Source: an uncultured Saprospiraceae bacterium
Lineage (GTDB): Bacteria > Bacteroidota > Bacteroidia > Chitinophagales > Saprospiraceae
Assembly (NCBI GenBank): GCA_934699305.1
Contig: CAKUWM010000214.1
Coordinates: 1-5,422 of the forward strand
Length of the DNA: 5,422 nt
Reading direction: 5' to 3'
Positions within the stretch are counted from its first letter, which is position 1. Each line of letters starts with the position of its first letter. Below, one piece after another: positions 1 through 5,422 of the stretch. The notes under the pieces are model-generated. The model was not told the DNA's origin. It did no database searches and saw nothing but the letters and a program-made list of their open reading frames with translations. The position numbers and the translations under genes are program-made.

Positions 1-2147
1 AGTTGAGCAGTGATAAGCAAGGATTCAATTCAGTATATATGATGTTGGATTCCGGTGCAAGAGGTTCTAAACAACAGATTAAGCAGTTGTGTGGACTTAG
101 AGGCCTGATGGCAAAGCCGCGAAAATCAGGTGATACAGGTGGTGCAATCATTGAAAACCCAATCTTGTCTTCATTTATTGAGGGATTATCCGTTCTTGAA
201 TACTTTATCTCTACACACGGTGCACGTAAAGGTTTGGCGGATACGGCCTTAAAGACAGCTGACGCAGGATACTTGACAAGAAGATTAGTAGATGTTGCTC
301 AAGATGTTGTGATTATAGAGGAAGATTGTGATACATTGAGAGGAATCGAGACAACAGCATTGAAAGACAATGAAAAAGTGATTGAAACCCTTGGTAATCG
401 CATTGTAGGGCGCTTTACACTCCACGATATTACTCACCCTGATACAAATGACTTGATTTTAGCGGCAGGTGAGTATATTGATGATAGCAAAGCACAAGAA
501 ATTGAAGAAGTAGGAATTGAAAGTGTTACAATTCGTTCGGTTTTGACTTGTGAAACAAAGAGAGGTGTATGTACAAAGTGTTATGGTAAAAACCTTGCAA
601 CAGGCAGGATAGCCGAAATGGGTGATGCCGTGGGAATTATTTCCGCTCAGTCCATCGGTGAACCGGGTACACAGCTTACACTTCGTACCTTCCACACTGG
701 GGGTGCGGCATCAGTTTCAAAATCAGATAGCGAGATACGAGCTAAATATGATAGTAAATTAGAGTTTGATGGAATACGTACTGCGGTTCAGGAAAACGAA
801 GATGGCTCTTCTTCAATAGTTGTAATTTCCCGGACTGGAGAAATTAAGAATATTGAAATTAAAAGTGGTAAGTTACTTCATACAGAACACGTTCCTTATG
901 GATCTAAATTAAGATTTAATGACGGAGATAAAGTAACTAAAGGTGATTTGATATGTGATTGGGATCCGTTTAATGCTTTAATTATTTCAGAATTTGGAGG
1001 AGTTGCTCAATTTGACGCAATTGAAGAAGGTGTGACTTATCGCGTAGAACGTGATGATCAAACAGGATATGCTGAAAAAGTAATAATCGAAAGTAAAAAT
1101 AAACGTAAAATACCTATAATCCGTATTGTGGATAAAAAAGGAGAGGATTTGCGTAATTATTCATTGCCGGTAGGTTCGTATATGCAGATCAACGATGGCG
1201 ATACAGTTAAAGCAGGTCAGGTTATAGTTAAGATACCTAGAAAATTAGGAAAAATTTCGGATATCACCGGTGGCTTACCAAGAGTAACGGAATTGTTTGA
1301 AGCAAGAAATCCTTCTAATCCGGCTGTTGTCGCTGAAATTGACGGTATTGTTAAGTTCGGCTTAATCAAACGTGGAAATAGAGAAGTGTCAATTCAAGCC
1401 AAAGATGGTCAGGAAAGAAAGTACTTAGTCGGATTATCAAAACATATTTTGGTTCAAGATGGAGACTTTGTTAGGGCGGGTACCCCACTTTCAGATGGAG
1501 CAATAGCACCTAAAGATATTTTGGATATCAAAGGCTCATTTGCGGTTCAATCACACCTGGTTAATGGTGTTCAGGAAGTTTATAGGTCTCAAGGTATTGC
1601 TATAAATGATAAGCACATTGAGGTAATAATTCGCCAGATGATGAGACGAGTTGAAATCGTAGAACCGGGTGATACCAACTTCTTGGAAGGTGAAGCTGTG
1701 GAAAAATATGATTTCTTAGAACAAAATGACTTTGTTTTCGATAAGAAAGTTGTTATTGAAGCTGGTGATAGTAATAAGTTTAAGCCTGGACAATTGGTTA
1801 CAATTAGACAGATTAGAGAGGAAAATTCATTACTTAAAAGGGATGATCTTAAGTTGGTCGAGTATAGAGATGCCGAAGCAGCAACATCGACTCCGCTATT
1901 ATTGGGTATCACAAAATCCTCTTTGGGTACGGAAAGCTGGATTTCAGCTGCTTCATTCCAAGAAACTACTAAAGTATTGAGTACAGCCGCAATTGCCGCA
2001 AAGAAAGATAACCTAAGCGGGTTAAAGGAAAACGTTATCATAGGAAAGAAAATTCCAGCCGGTACCGGTATACGTAAGTTTAATGACCTCCTCGTAAGTG
2101 TTGATGGTCAGTATAATGATAACGGTTCTGAAGATGTTATGTATTAA
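1..2147 (+). CDS. rpoC: DNA-directed RNA polymerase subunit beta' (C-terminal half, 5'-truncated by window edge)
   Basis: This is the catalytic beta' subunit of RNA polymerase, cut by the left edge. The frame is open from base 3, and the TTG there is an internal Leu codon, not a start. 714 residues are visible, about half the usual Bacteroidota RpoC of roughly 1,400, so the NADFDGD active-site half lies outside. In order: the conserved DSGARGSKQQI block (~16-26); the bridge helix YFISTHGARKGLADTALKTA (67-86) and following LTRRLVDVAQD; four zinc-ligand cysteines at 109, 183, 190 and 193; and trigger-loop helix 1 with SIGEPGTQLTLRTFH (217-231, His231 matching E. coli His936). A ~180-residue insert (about 238-418) with two lipoyl-like GD-V-G-turn lobes resembles the E. 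coli SI3 insertion. Trigger-loop helix 2 DITGGLPRVTELFEARNP (420-437) follows, then the C-terminal domain with TPLLLGITKSSL and SWISAASFQETTKVL. The reading frame is intact. The family assignment is certain. Confidence 0.99.
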   Translation, partial: LSSDKQGFNSVYMMLDSGARGSKQQIKQLCGLRGLMAKPRKSGDTGGAIIENPILSSFIEGLSVLEYFISTHGARKGLADTALKTADAGYLTRRLVDVAQDVVIIEEDCDTLRGIETTALKDNEKVIETLGNRIVGRFTLHDITHPDTNDLILAAGEYIDDSKAQEIEEVGIESVTIRSVLTCETKRGVCTKCYGKNLATGRIAEMGDAVGIISAQSIGEPGTQLTLRTFHTGGAASVSKSDSEIRAKYDSKLEFDGIRTAVQENEDGSSSIVVISRTGEIKNIEIKSGKLLHTEHVPYGSKLRFNDGDKVTKGDLICDWDPFNALIISEFGGVAQFDAIEEGVTYRVERDDQTGYAEKVIIESKNKRKIPIIRIVDKKGEDLRNYSLPVGSYMQINDGDTVKAGQVIVKIPRKLGKISDITGGLPRVTELFEARNPSNPAVVAEIDGIVKFGLIKRGNREVSIQAKDGQERKYLVGLSKHILVQDGDFVRAGTPLSDGAIAPKDILDIKGSFAVQSHLVNGVQEVYRSQGIAINDKHIEVIIRQMMRRVEIVEPGDTNFLEGEAVEKYDFLEQNDFVFDKKVVIEAGDSNKFKPGQLVTIRQIREENSLLKRDDLKLVEYRDAEAATSTPLLLGITKSSLGTESWISAASFQETTKVLSTAAIAAKKDNLSGLKENVIIGKKIPAGTGIRKFNDLLVSVDGQYNDNGSEDVMY

Positions 2148-2173
2148 ATAAAATAATAATACAAATTATATTG

Positions 2174-2209
2174 AAGGCTATTCGACAATACGTTGAATAG
2201 CCTTTTTTT
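2174..2209 (+). terminator. Intrinsic terminator of the rpoC transcription unit
   Basis: A 13-bp stem (2174-2186 pairing with 2192-2204, one G-T wobble at 2184/2194) closes a 5-base loop (AATAC). It runs into seven consecutive T (2203-2209). It lies 27 bases after the rpoC stop, as expected for a Rho-independent terminator. This implies that rpoC ends its operon here and that the downstream gene needs its own promoter. The minus-strand reading lacks a clean U tract, so it probably acts mainly on the plus strand. Confidence 0.93.
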
Positions 2210-2398
2210 ATTCCATTTGTCAGATGCTTTGAGCCCATCTGAACTCGATATATGAGTCATTTGGCCAATATGGATATATGTATGACTCGTAATCAATGGT
2301 TTAGTGATCCATTGAAAAGACTCGGATATCGGGACGTTCCTCATAATCACCATTCTTCGGACATGGTATAGATAATGTATAAAAAAAATGAATAAAAG
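2210..2398. other. Intergenic gap with three consecutive short inverted repeats, no convincing gene
   Basis: Between the rpoC terminator and the next promoter I see no gene I can support and no tRNA-like fold. Three 7-bp inverted repeats follow each other: TCAGATG/CATCTGA (2220-2226 with 2236-2242), GAGTCAT/ATGACTC (2254-2260 with 2282-2288, around a TTGGCCAA palindrome at 2261-2268), and TCAATGG/CCATTGA (2293-2299 with 2309-2315). GAGT at 2254-2257 could alternatively pair with ACTC at 2243-2246. None is followed by a T tract, so they do not look like terminators. A structured RNA or a decayed sequence is possible. No Bacteroidota promoter with both boxes was found within the gap that would transcribe it. 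Confidence 0.4.
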
Positions 2399-2430
2399 TT
2401 TGGAATTATCTTTCGGAAACTTTAACTTTG
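2399..2430 (+). promoter_or_regulatory. Bacteroidota-type housekeeping promoter for the zinc-ribbon gene
   Basis: TTTG at 2399-2402 fits the -33 box and TAACTTTG at 2423-2430 is an exact match to the -7 box TAnnTTTG. They are separated by 20 bases, within the spacing known for Bacteroidota primary-sigma promoters. The inferred transcription start is around 2435-2438, giving a leader of about 60 bases before the ATG at 2495. The position just after the rpoC terminator supports independent transcription of the downstream gene. Confidence 0.75.
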
Positions 2431-2494
2431 ACCCGAAACGAATTTGATTTTAGAATCATTTCACCTATTTAATCACCAAATATTTAATTTAATT

Positions 2495-2872
2495 ATGGAA
2501 GCAATCTCCGAAGTAAAACAATGTCTTTATTGCGCACAAAAAGTTATAGGCAGGTCAGATAAAAAATTCTGCGATGACTTTTGCCGAAATTCTTTTAATA
2601 ATCATCTTAAAGGGCAAATCAATAACGTTATTCGCAATGTGAATGGTGCTCTTACTAAAAATAGAAGGGTACTTGAAGAACTTTTACCATTAAATGTTGC
2701 ACATAAGTTTGTCTCTAAGGATAAACTTATTAAAATGGGATATCGATTTAAATATCATACTCATTTGATTCACAATCAAAAGGGACAAACTTACTTTTTC
2801 TGTTATGATTACGGCATTCGTGAGTCTGAAAATCAAAATATTATGATTGTTAGAACGTATAATGTTCAATAA
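2495..2872 (+). CDS. Small conserved Bacteroidota protein with N-terminal zinc ribbon (DUF2116-like), function unknown
   Basis: A 125-residue soluble protein with no signal peptide or membrane segment. Four cysteines near the N terminus, C10-x2-C13 and C26-x3-C30, set in CLYC...GRSDKKFCDDFCR, form a treble-clef or zinc-ribbon-like metal site. The rest is a basic, Asn-rich, probably helical stretch (NNHLKGQINNVIRNVNGAL, ~34-52), then KNRRVLEELLP (55-65), a KLIKMGYRFKYHTH segment (77-90) and an aromatic TYFFCYDYGI segment (99-108). From memory this layout matches a widespread family of short Bacteroidota proteins, often annotated as Zn-ribbon hypothetical proteins; the exact family name is not certain. 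I chose the ATG at 2495. The in-frame TTG at 2444 would add 17 hydrophobic residues before the conserved block and would start within about 10 bases of the predicted transcript start. There is no Shine-Dalgarno, only an AT-rich leader, which is normal in this phylum. Nucleic-acid binding is plausible but only inferred. Confidence 0.9.
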   Translation: MEAISEVKQCLYCAQKVIGRSDKKFCDDFCRNSFNNHLKGQINNVIRNVNGALTKNRRVLEELLPLNVAHKFVSKDKLIKMGYRFKYHTHLIHNQKGQTYFFCYDYGIRESENQNIMIVRTYNVQ

Positions 2873-2945
2873 TCCCTCATTCCGAATTAGACAAGAGGGA
2901 AACGAATTACGCTTCGTAATCAGCACTATATGGTTTTTCAAAACC
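2873..2945 (+). other. Inverted repeats downstream of the zinc-ribbon gene, possible weak terminator
   Basis: Immediately after the stop codon there are three small inverted repeats: TCCCTC/GAGGGA (2873-2878 with 2895-2900, 16-base loop), ATTACG/CGTAAT (2906-2911 with 2915-2920, 3-base loop) and GGTTTT/AAAACC (2932-2937 with 2940-2945). Together they could end or stabilise the 3' end of the zinc-ribbon mRNA. None has the classic GC stem followed by a run of T, so termination here is uncertain. No gene is seen between 2873 and 3055. Confidence 0.35.
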
Positions 2946-3011
2946 TTAGCTGAATTCAGGATAATGATGATCTAGTGTTTTTAAGAGCATAGATAATATG
3001 CATTAAATTAC

Positions 3012-3050
3012 AATTAGGTGGAATGTATTGTTATGTCATTCCACCTAATT
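3012..3050 (-). terminator. Perfect 14-bp hairpin between convergent genes, likely terminator of the secreted-protein gene
   Basis: AATTAGGTGGAATG (3012-3025) pairs perfectly with CATTCCACCTAATT (3037-3050) around an 11-base loop. On the minus strand it begins 6 bases after the TAA stop of the large gene. The following sequence is T-rich but interrupted (GTAATTTAA), so it is a U-poor terminator candidate. The symmetrical stem with AATT ends could also stop plus-strand transcripts arriving from the zinc-ribbon gene. Confidence 0.7.
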
Positions 3051-3055
3051 AAAAT

Positions 3056-3349
3056 TTATCTGATTAATGTAACATCACCTTTAATTATACGAACGCCTTC
3101 TCCGGGAATGGTTACCTGGACTACCCATGCAAACACTGCCGGATCCATGTCGGAATTGCGGAATTTTCCATTCCATCCTTCCGATTCAATATTTGGAAGG
3201 AAATCTGATTTTTCGTAAACCAGCTCTCCCCAACGAGTGAATATTTTCAAATTATCAATTTTTTTAATGTGGTTATCAGCAAATACTGTGACATAATCAT
3301 TTATTCCATCACCATTTGGTGTAAATATATTTGGTACAAAAATATTGAT
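3056..3349 (-). other. Type IX secretion C-terminal sorting domain (type B, gliding motility-associated)
   Basis: About 97 residues at the extreme C terminus of the minus-strand gene. Key marks are NIFTPNGDGINDY near the start, a central KIFTRWGELVYE strand, the WNGKFR turn, a PAVFAWVV strand and the terminal GDVTLIR. In the type B class, known from Flavobacterium and relatives, this domain directs transport through the T9SS. The form with DPAVFAW and GDVTLIR resembles versions I associate with Saprospiria. Confidence 0.9.
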
Positions 3350-5422
3350 ATCCTTCCTGATGATAACCCTCACACTTATGGAATCTTGACATCCTTGTTC
3401 GTCAGTTACTAATACATGATAGGTAATAGCTTCTTCCGGCTTGGTTGTTGGTGTTGGACAATCGGTACATGACAAATAATCTGCTGGCGTCCATACAATT
3501 GAAGAATATGGACTAGTAATAATTGGAACCAATGTTGTACTTTCTCCTTCATCCACGACATATACTCCTTGAATATCTATGCCGATACCGGAGGAGGACT
3601 TTATTGTAAAATTCTTAAGTACCTCACATTCTTTAGCATCTATTAATTTCAATAGGTGATCACCCTGTTCTAAATTATCTATTCTAATAGGTAGTGAATG
3701 GGTCGATAATACCAATACACTATCCAAATATATGTCTATTGGGAATGTTAAATTCTGACTGGAAAGGATATCAATAAAATTGGATTTTGAATCACTACAA
3801 GCTTTGGAAACAATTTTAAACTGAGCAGAAACGAAAGGCGGAGGATTTATAATAAATGGTTTATTTGCTTGGCATCCTGATTCCGGATCTTTAAATATCA
3901 AAGTGTAGTTGCCGGGTAATAACTCATCAAAGTAAGGCAGACCACTGAAGGTACTTCCACTGTCAACTGAAAAGATGTACCTATCGGACGCAGGTGGTAG
4001 AATGGTAATACTTCCGGTTTGGGTTTGACAATCTGTATTTTGAATCAATAAATCTACTTCTATGAGTGTTGTGATTGTAAGATTCATTTGATCAAAAGAA
4101 GCAGAACAAGGTCCGTCACCATCCGGATCAGGACTTGTAAGTGTTAATATTACTGACTTATTTAATCTGTCTTGTGCTGACGGTATATATTGAGTTATTG
4201 GTGCGGTAGGATTGGTAAATGTTCCTGACCCATTTGTAGTCCAAACCACTTGGTTACTTCCCGTAACTATTCCATTTAATGTTATTTTATTTTCAGAACA
4301 AATATGTAAATCAGGACCTGCATTGATACTTACAAGAATATTACACCCACAATCAATGACTGATATATTGGTTGTGGCTTCAGCTTTGCAATTACCATTG
4401 TAAAGGGTGTAAGTAATTGTATGTATTCCCAATCCGGCTATTGTAGGATCAAAGAGGTTATTTGAAATTCCATTTCCACTCCAGATTCCACCTGATGGAT
4501 TAGTAGTAAGGGTTATAGGTGGTGCATCAATACATATTTCATCCGGAATATTAACAAGTTTTATCTCCGGTAAAGGAATAATGTTGATTATAAGCTGGTC
4601 AAATGCAGGGTTGCATGGCCCGGTTCCATCAGGATCCAAGGTCGTCAATTGAATAACTACTGTTCCTTTAATGATGTCAGATTGACTTGGTGTGTACTCT
4701 GCTTGCAGGTTTTGATTATTGTCAAAAGTGCCCGATCCCTTTGTTGTCCATATTGCACCCGGAGCATTATTAATAATACCGGATAATTGAACCTTCTCAC
4801 CAGCGCAGATAGTAGTATCTTTTCCTGCATCTACAGAAGCAGGATTAGCACAACCACAATCTTTTACTTTGATTTCTATTTTCGAAGTATTGGAACAACC
4901 AAAAGGGTCTGTATAAGAGTAATAAACTTCAAATGTTCCAATTTTATCAGGAGTAAATATATTGCCATTGACTCCATCGCCGGTGAAAACTCCGCCCGTA
5001 GGATTGGCTGTTAAAAGAACATCACCATCATTCAGACATAAATCAGGAATGGACGTTATTAGAATGGTGGGTAATGGTAGGACTTTAATTTGAATTTGTT
5101 GTTGCCCTGAACAATTACCCGTTACAGTATAAGTTATCGTATGAGTCCCTACACCTGCTTTATTTGGATCAAAGAAGTTGCCTGTAACTCCAGAGCCGCT
5201 AAATATTCCACCTGATGGTGTGGCAGATAATTCAACTGAGGAAGCACTGACACATAAGTCGTTTACTTTTGAAATATTAATGACCAACTCTTGTATGGTT
5301 ATGGTTATTGAGCTATTAGCCGGGCTACAAGGTCCATTCCCATCAGGATCTATTGAGGTAAGAGTTAGTTTAACCTTCCCATTGAGAATATCATTAGTAC
5401 CGGGAGTATAAACGGCATTTAA
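3056..5422 (-). CDS. Large modular secreted protein with type IX secretion (gliding motility-associated) C-terminal domain, 5'-truncated by window edge
   Basis: The frame stays open to the right edge. It shows at least 788 residues (numbered from base 5422), and the true start and any signal peptide lie outside; the TTG at 5285-5287 is internal. Modules in order: the end of a type B repeat (1-41), type A repeats (57-114, 129-186), type B (188-281), type A (297-355), type B (357-451), two SprB-like modules (~460-528 and ~535-609), a PKD/Ig-like module with WTPADYLSCTDCP and TDEQGCQDS (~624-689), and the C-terminal domain (~692-788). That domain has FVPNIFTPNGDGINDY, FTRWGELVYE, a GWNGKFR turn and a KGDVTLIR end, typical of the CHU_C/TIGR04131 type B sorting signal. 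Such proteins are exported across the outer membrane by the PorSS/T9SS machinery and retained at the surface or released. An adhesin or structural surface role is inferred. No enzymatic domain is visible in this part. The gene converges on the zinc-ribbon gene; its promoter is not in view. Confidence 0.93.
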   Translation of the reverse strand, partial: LNAVYTPGTNDILNGKVKLTLTSIDPDGNGPCSPANSSITITIQELVINISKVNDLCVSASSVELSATPSGGIFSGSGVTGNFFDPNKAGVGTHTITYTVTGNCSGQQQIQIKVLPLPTILITSIPDLCLNDGDVLLTANPTGGVFTGDGVNGNIFTPDKIGTFEVYYSYTDPFGCSNTSKIEIKVKDCGCANPASVDAGKDTTICAGEKVQLSGIINNAPGAIWTTKGSGTFDNNQNLQAEYTPSQSDIIKGTVVIQLTTLDPDGTGPCNPAFDQLIINIIPLPEIKLVNIPDEICIDAPPITLTTNPSGGIWSGNGISNNLFDPTIAGLGIHTITYTLYNGNCKAEATTNISVIDCGCNILVSINAGPDLHICSENKITLNGIVTGSNQVVWTTNGSGTFTNPTAPITQYIPSAQDRLNKSVILTLTSPDPDGDGPCSASFDQMNLTITTLIEVDLLIQNTDCQTQTGSITILPPASDRYIFSVDSGSTFSGLPYFDELLPGNYTLIFKDPESGCQANKPFIINPPPFVSAQFKIVSKACSDSKSNFIDILSSQNLTFPIDIYLDSVLVLSTHSLPIRIDNLEQGDHLLKLIDAKECEVLKNFTIKSSSGIGIDIQGVYVVDEGESTTLVPIITSPYSSIVWTPADYLSCTDCPTPTTKPEEAITYHVLVTDEQGCQDSISVRVIIRKDINIFVPNIFTPNGDGINDYVTVFADNHIKKIDNLKIFTRWGELVYEKSDFLPNIESEGWNGKFRNSDMDPAVFAWVVQVTIPGEGVRIIKGDVTLIR
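3356..3553 (-). repeat. PKD/Ig-like module next to the sorting domain
   Basis: About 66 residues with the pattern VDEGESTTL...VWTPADYLSCTDCPTP...ITYHVLVTDEQGCQDS. This cysteine-containing module commonly stands directly before type B T9SS sorting domains in large Bacteroidota surface proteins. It is probably a beta-sandwich spacer. Confidence 0.7.
3596..4045 (-). repeat. Two SprB-like beta-sandwich modules
   Basis: Two diverged modules in tandem, about 3839-4045 and 3596-3820. The first has DCQTQTGSITI, FSVDSG, FDELLPGNYTLIFKDPESGCQ and INPPP. The second has KACSDSKSNFIDI, IDNLEQGDHLLKLIDAKECEV. The LxPGxYxLxxxDxxxC pattern is that of SprB repeats from the Flavobacterium gliding adhesin. The second copy is weak and lacks the ending proline motif. 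Confidence 0.6.
4070..4354 (-). repeat. Type B repeat, copy 2 (complete)
   Basis: About 95 residues: DCGCN, VSINAGPDLHIC, VVWTTNGSGTF, YIPSAQDRLN, LTLTSPDPDGDGPCSASFDQ. It has the same motif order as the copy at 4580-4861, with diverged codons, so it is an old duplication rather than a recent one. The DPDGDGPC acidic turn could bind calcium; this is inference. Confidence 0.85.
4358..4534 (-). repeat. Type A repeat, copy 3
   Basis: About 59 residues: CIDAPPITLTTNPSGGIWSG, NGISNNLFDPTIAGLGIHT, ITYTLYNGNC. It is the closest partner of copy 1 at 5081-5254. They share the 14-base word ATTCCACCTGATGG (plus-strand 4485-4498 and 5205-5218), exactly 720 bases apart. Confidence 0.85.
4580..4861 (-). 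repeat. Type B repeat, copy 1 (complete)
   Basis: About 94 residues: DCGCANP, VDAGKDTTICAGEKVQLSG, IWTTKGSGTF, EYTPSQSDIIKG, LTTLDPDGTGPCNPAFDQ. The CGC pair joins it tightly to the preceding type A module. The core VxAGxDxxIC...WTTxGSGTF...YxPSxxD...DPDGxGPC is shared with copy 2. Confidence 0.85.
4865..5038 (-). repeat. Type A repeat, copy 2
   Basis: About 58 residues: CLNDGDVLLTANPTGGVFTG, DGVNGNIFTPDKIGTFEV, YSYTDPFGC. It is more diverged than copies 1 and 3, with FTPDKIG replacing FDPxxAG, and follows copy 1 after about 14 residues. Confidence 0.85.
5081..5254 (-). repeat. Type A repeat, copy 1
   Basis: About 58 residues: CVSASSVELSATPSGGIFSG, SGVTGNFFDPNKAGVGTHT, ITYTVTGNC. The pattern C...TxxPSGGxxSGxG...FDPxxAGxGxHTITYT is typical of Ig-like beta-sandwich spacers in large Bacteroidota surface proteins. 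Confidence 0.85.
5300..5422 (-). repeat. Type B repeat, incomplete at the window edge
   Basis: The frame upstream of the TTG at 5287 reads YTPGTNDILNG, LTLTSIDPDGNGPCSPA, SITITI, which matches the second half of the type B repeats. The rest lies beyond the right edge. Its DPDG site is 714 bases from that of copy 1. This shows directly that the gene continues past the window. Confidence 0.85.

Noticed and set aside
3..5. TTG at base 3 as a start codon of rpoC
   Set aside because: The residues from here on belong to the middle of RpoC (the block before DSGARGS), so the gene begins upstream of the window.
459..695. Minus-strand ORF of 78 codons inside rpoC
   Set aside because: It lies antisense to the strongly conserved zinc and trigger-loop region of rpoC and has a low-complexity Cys/Asn/Phe composition typical of a shadow frame.
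1589..2041. Minus-strand ORF of 150 codons inside rpoC
   Set aside because: It is fully antisense to the conserved RpoC C terminus; no promoter or recognisable domain is seen, so it is a shadow frame.
2144..2353. Minus-strand ORF of 69 codons crossing the rpoC terminator
   Set aside because: It runs through the terminator hairpin and ends overlapping the rpoC stop region; the product is low-complexity at its end (YNLYYYF) and no promoter is seen.
2444..2494. TTG start extending the zinc-ribbon protein by 17 residues
   Set aside because: It begins within about 10 bases of the predicted transcription start and adds unconserved-looking residues; the ATG at 2495 leads directly into the conserved cysteine block.
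2690..2941. Minus-strand ORF of 83 codons overlapping the zinc-ribbon gene
   Set aside because: It is antisense to the better supported gene with its own promoter; no domain or initiation signal is seen.
2950..2959. CTGAATTCAG palindrome in the convergent gap
   Set aside because: A single 10-base palindrome in AT-rich DNA is expected by chance and has no partner site nearby.
4070..5254. CRISPR array or recent tandem DNA repeat
   Set aside because: The repetition is at protein level with diverged codons and module lengths of 58-95 residues; only short DNA words such as a 14-base match are shared.
5285..5287. TTG as the start of the minus-strand secreted protein
   Set aside because: The frame continues without a stop to base 5422 and the extra 45 residues match the second half of the type B repeat, so this codon is internal.

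Overview
The window looks like chromosomal DNA from the phylum Bacteroidota, probably a Saprospiria/Chitinophagia-like member. Four signals support this. The RpoC sequence is of the Bacteroidota type. A near-perfect TTTG-N20-TAnnTTTG promoter, the unusual consensus of this phylum, is present. Start codons lack strong Shine-Dalgarno sequences. The large minus-strand protein ends in a gliding-motility/type IX secretion C-terminal domain. The DNA is AT-rich by eye. The class-level assignment is inference from resemblance only.

Layout. (1) Positions 1-2147, plus strand: the C-terminal half of rpoC, the beta' subunit of RNA polymerase, cut by the left window edge. It ends in a strong intrinsic terminator at 2174-2209, so rpoC appears to be the last gene of its transcription unit. 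(2) 2210-2494: a gap with three consecutive short inverted repeats, a doubtful 39-codon ORF, and a convincing Bacteroidota promoter at 2399-2430. (3) 2495-2872, plus strand: a 125-residue protein with an N-terminal CxxC...CxxxC zinc-ribbon signature, conserved in Bacteroidota but of unknown function. (4) 2873-3055: a convergent intergenic region with small inverted repeats and a perfect 14-bp hairpin (3012-3050) just past the stop of the minus-strand gene. (5) 3056-5422, minus strand: at least 788 residues of a large modular secreted protein whose 5' end lies beyond the right edge. It is built of alternating cysteine-containing repeats of two kinds, then two SprB-like modules, one PKD/Ig-like module and a type B type IX secretion C-terminal domain.

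The three genes show no obvious functional partnership. A housekeeping transcription gene, a small independently promoted zinc-ribbon gene and a surface or secreted adhesin-like gene sit side by side. I found no RNA genes, CRISPR array, insertion sequence or clear new multi-gene system. The most interesting items are the two-family repeat mosaic in the secreted protein and the structured gap after rpoC.
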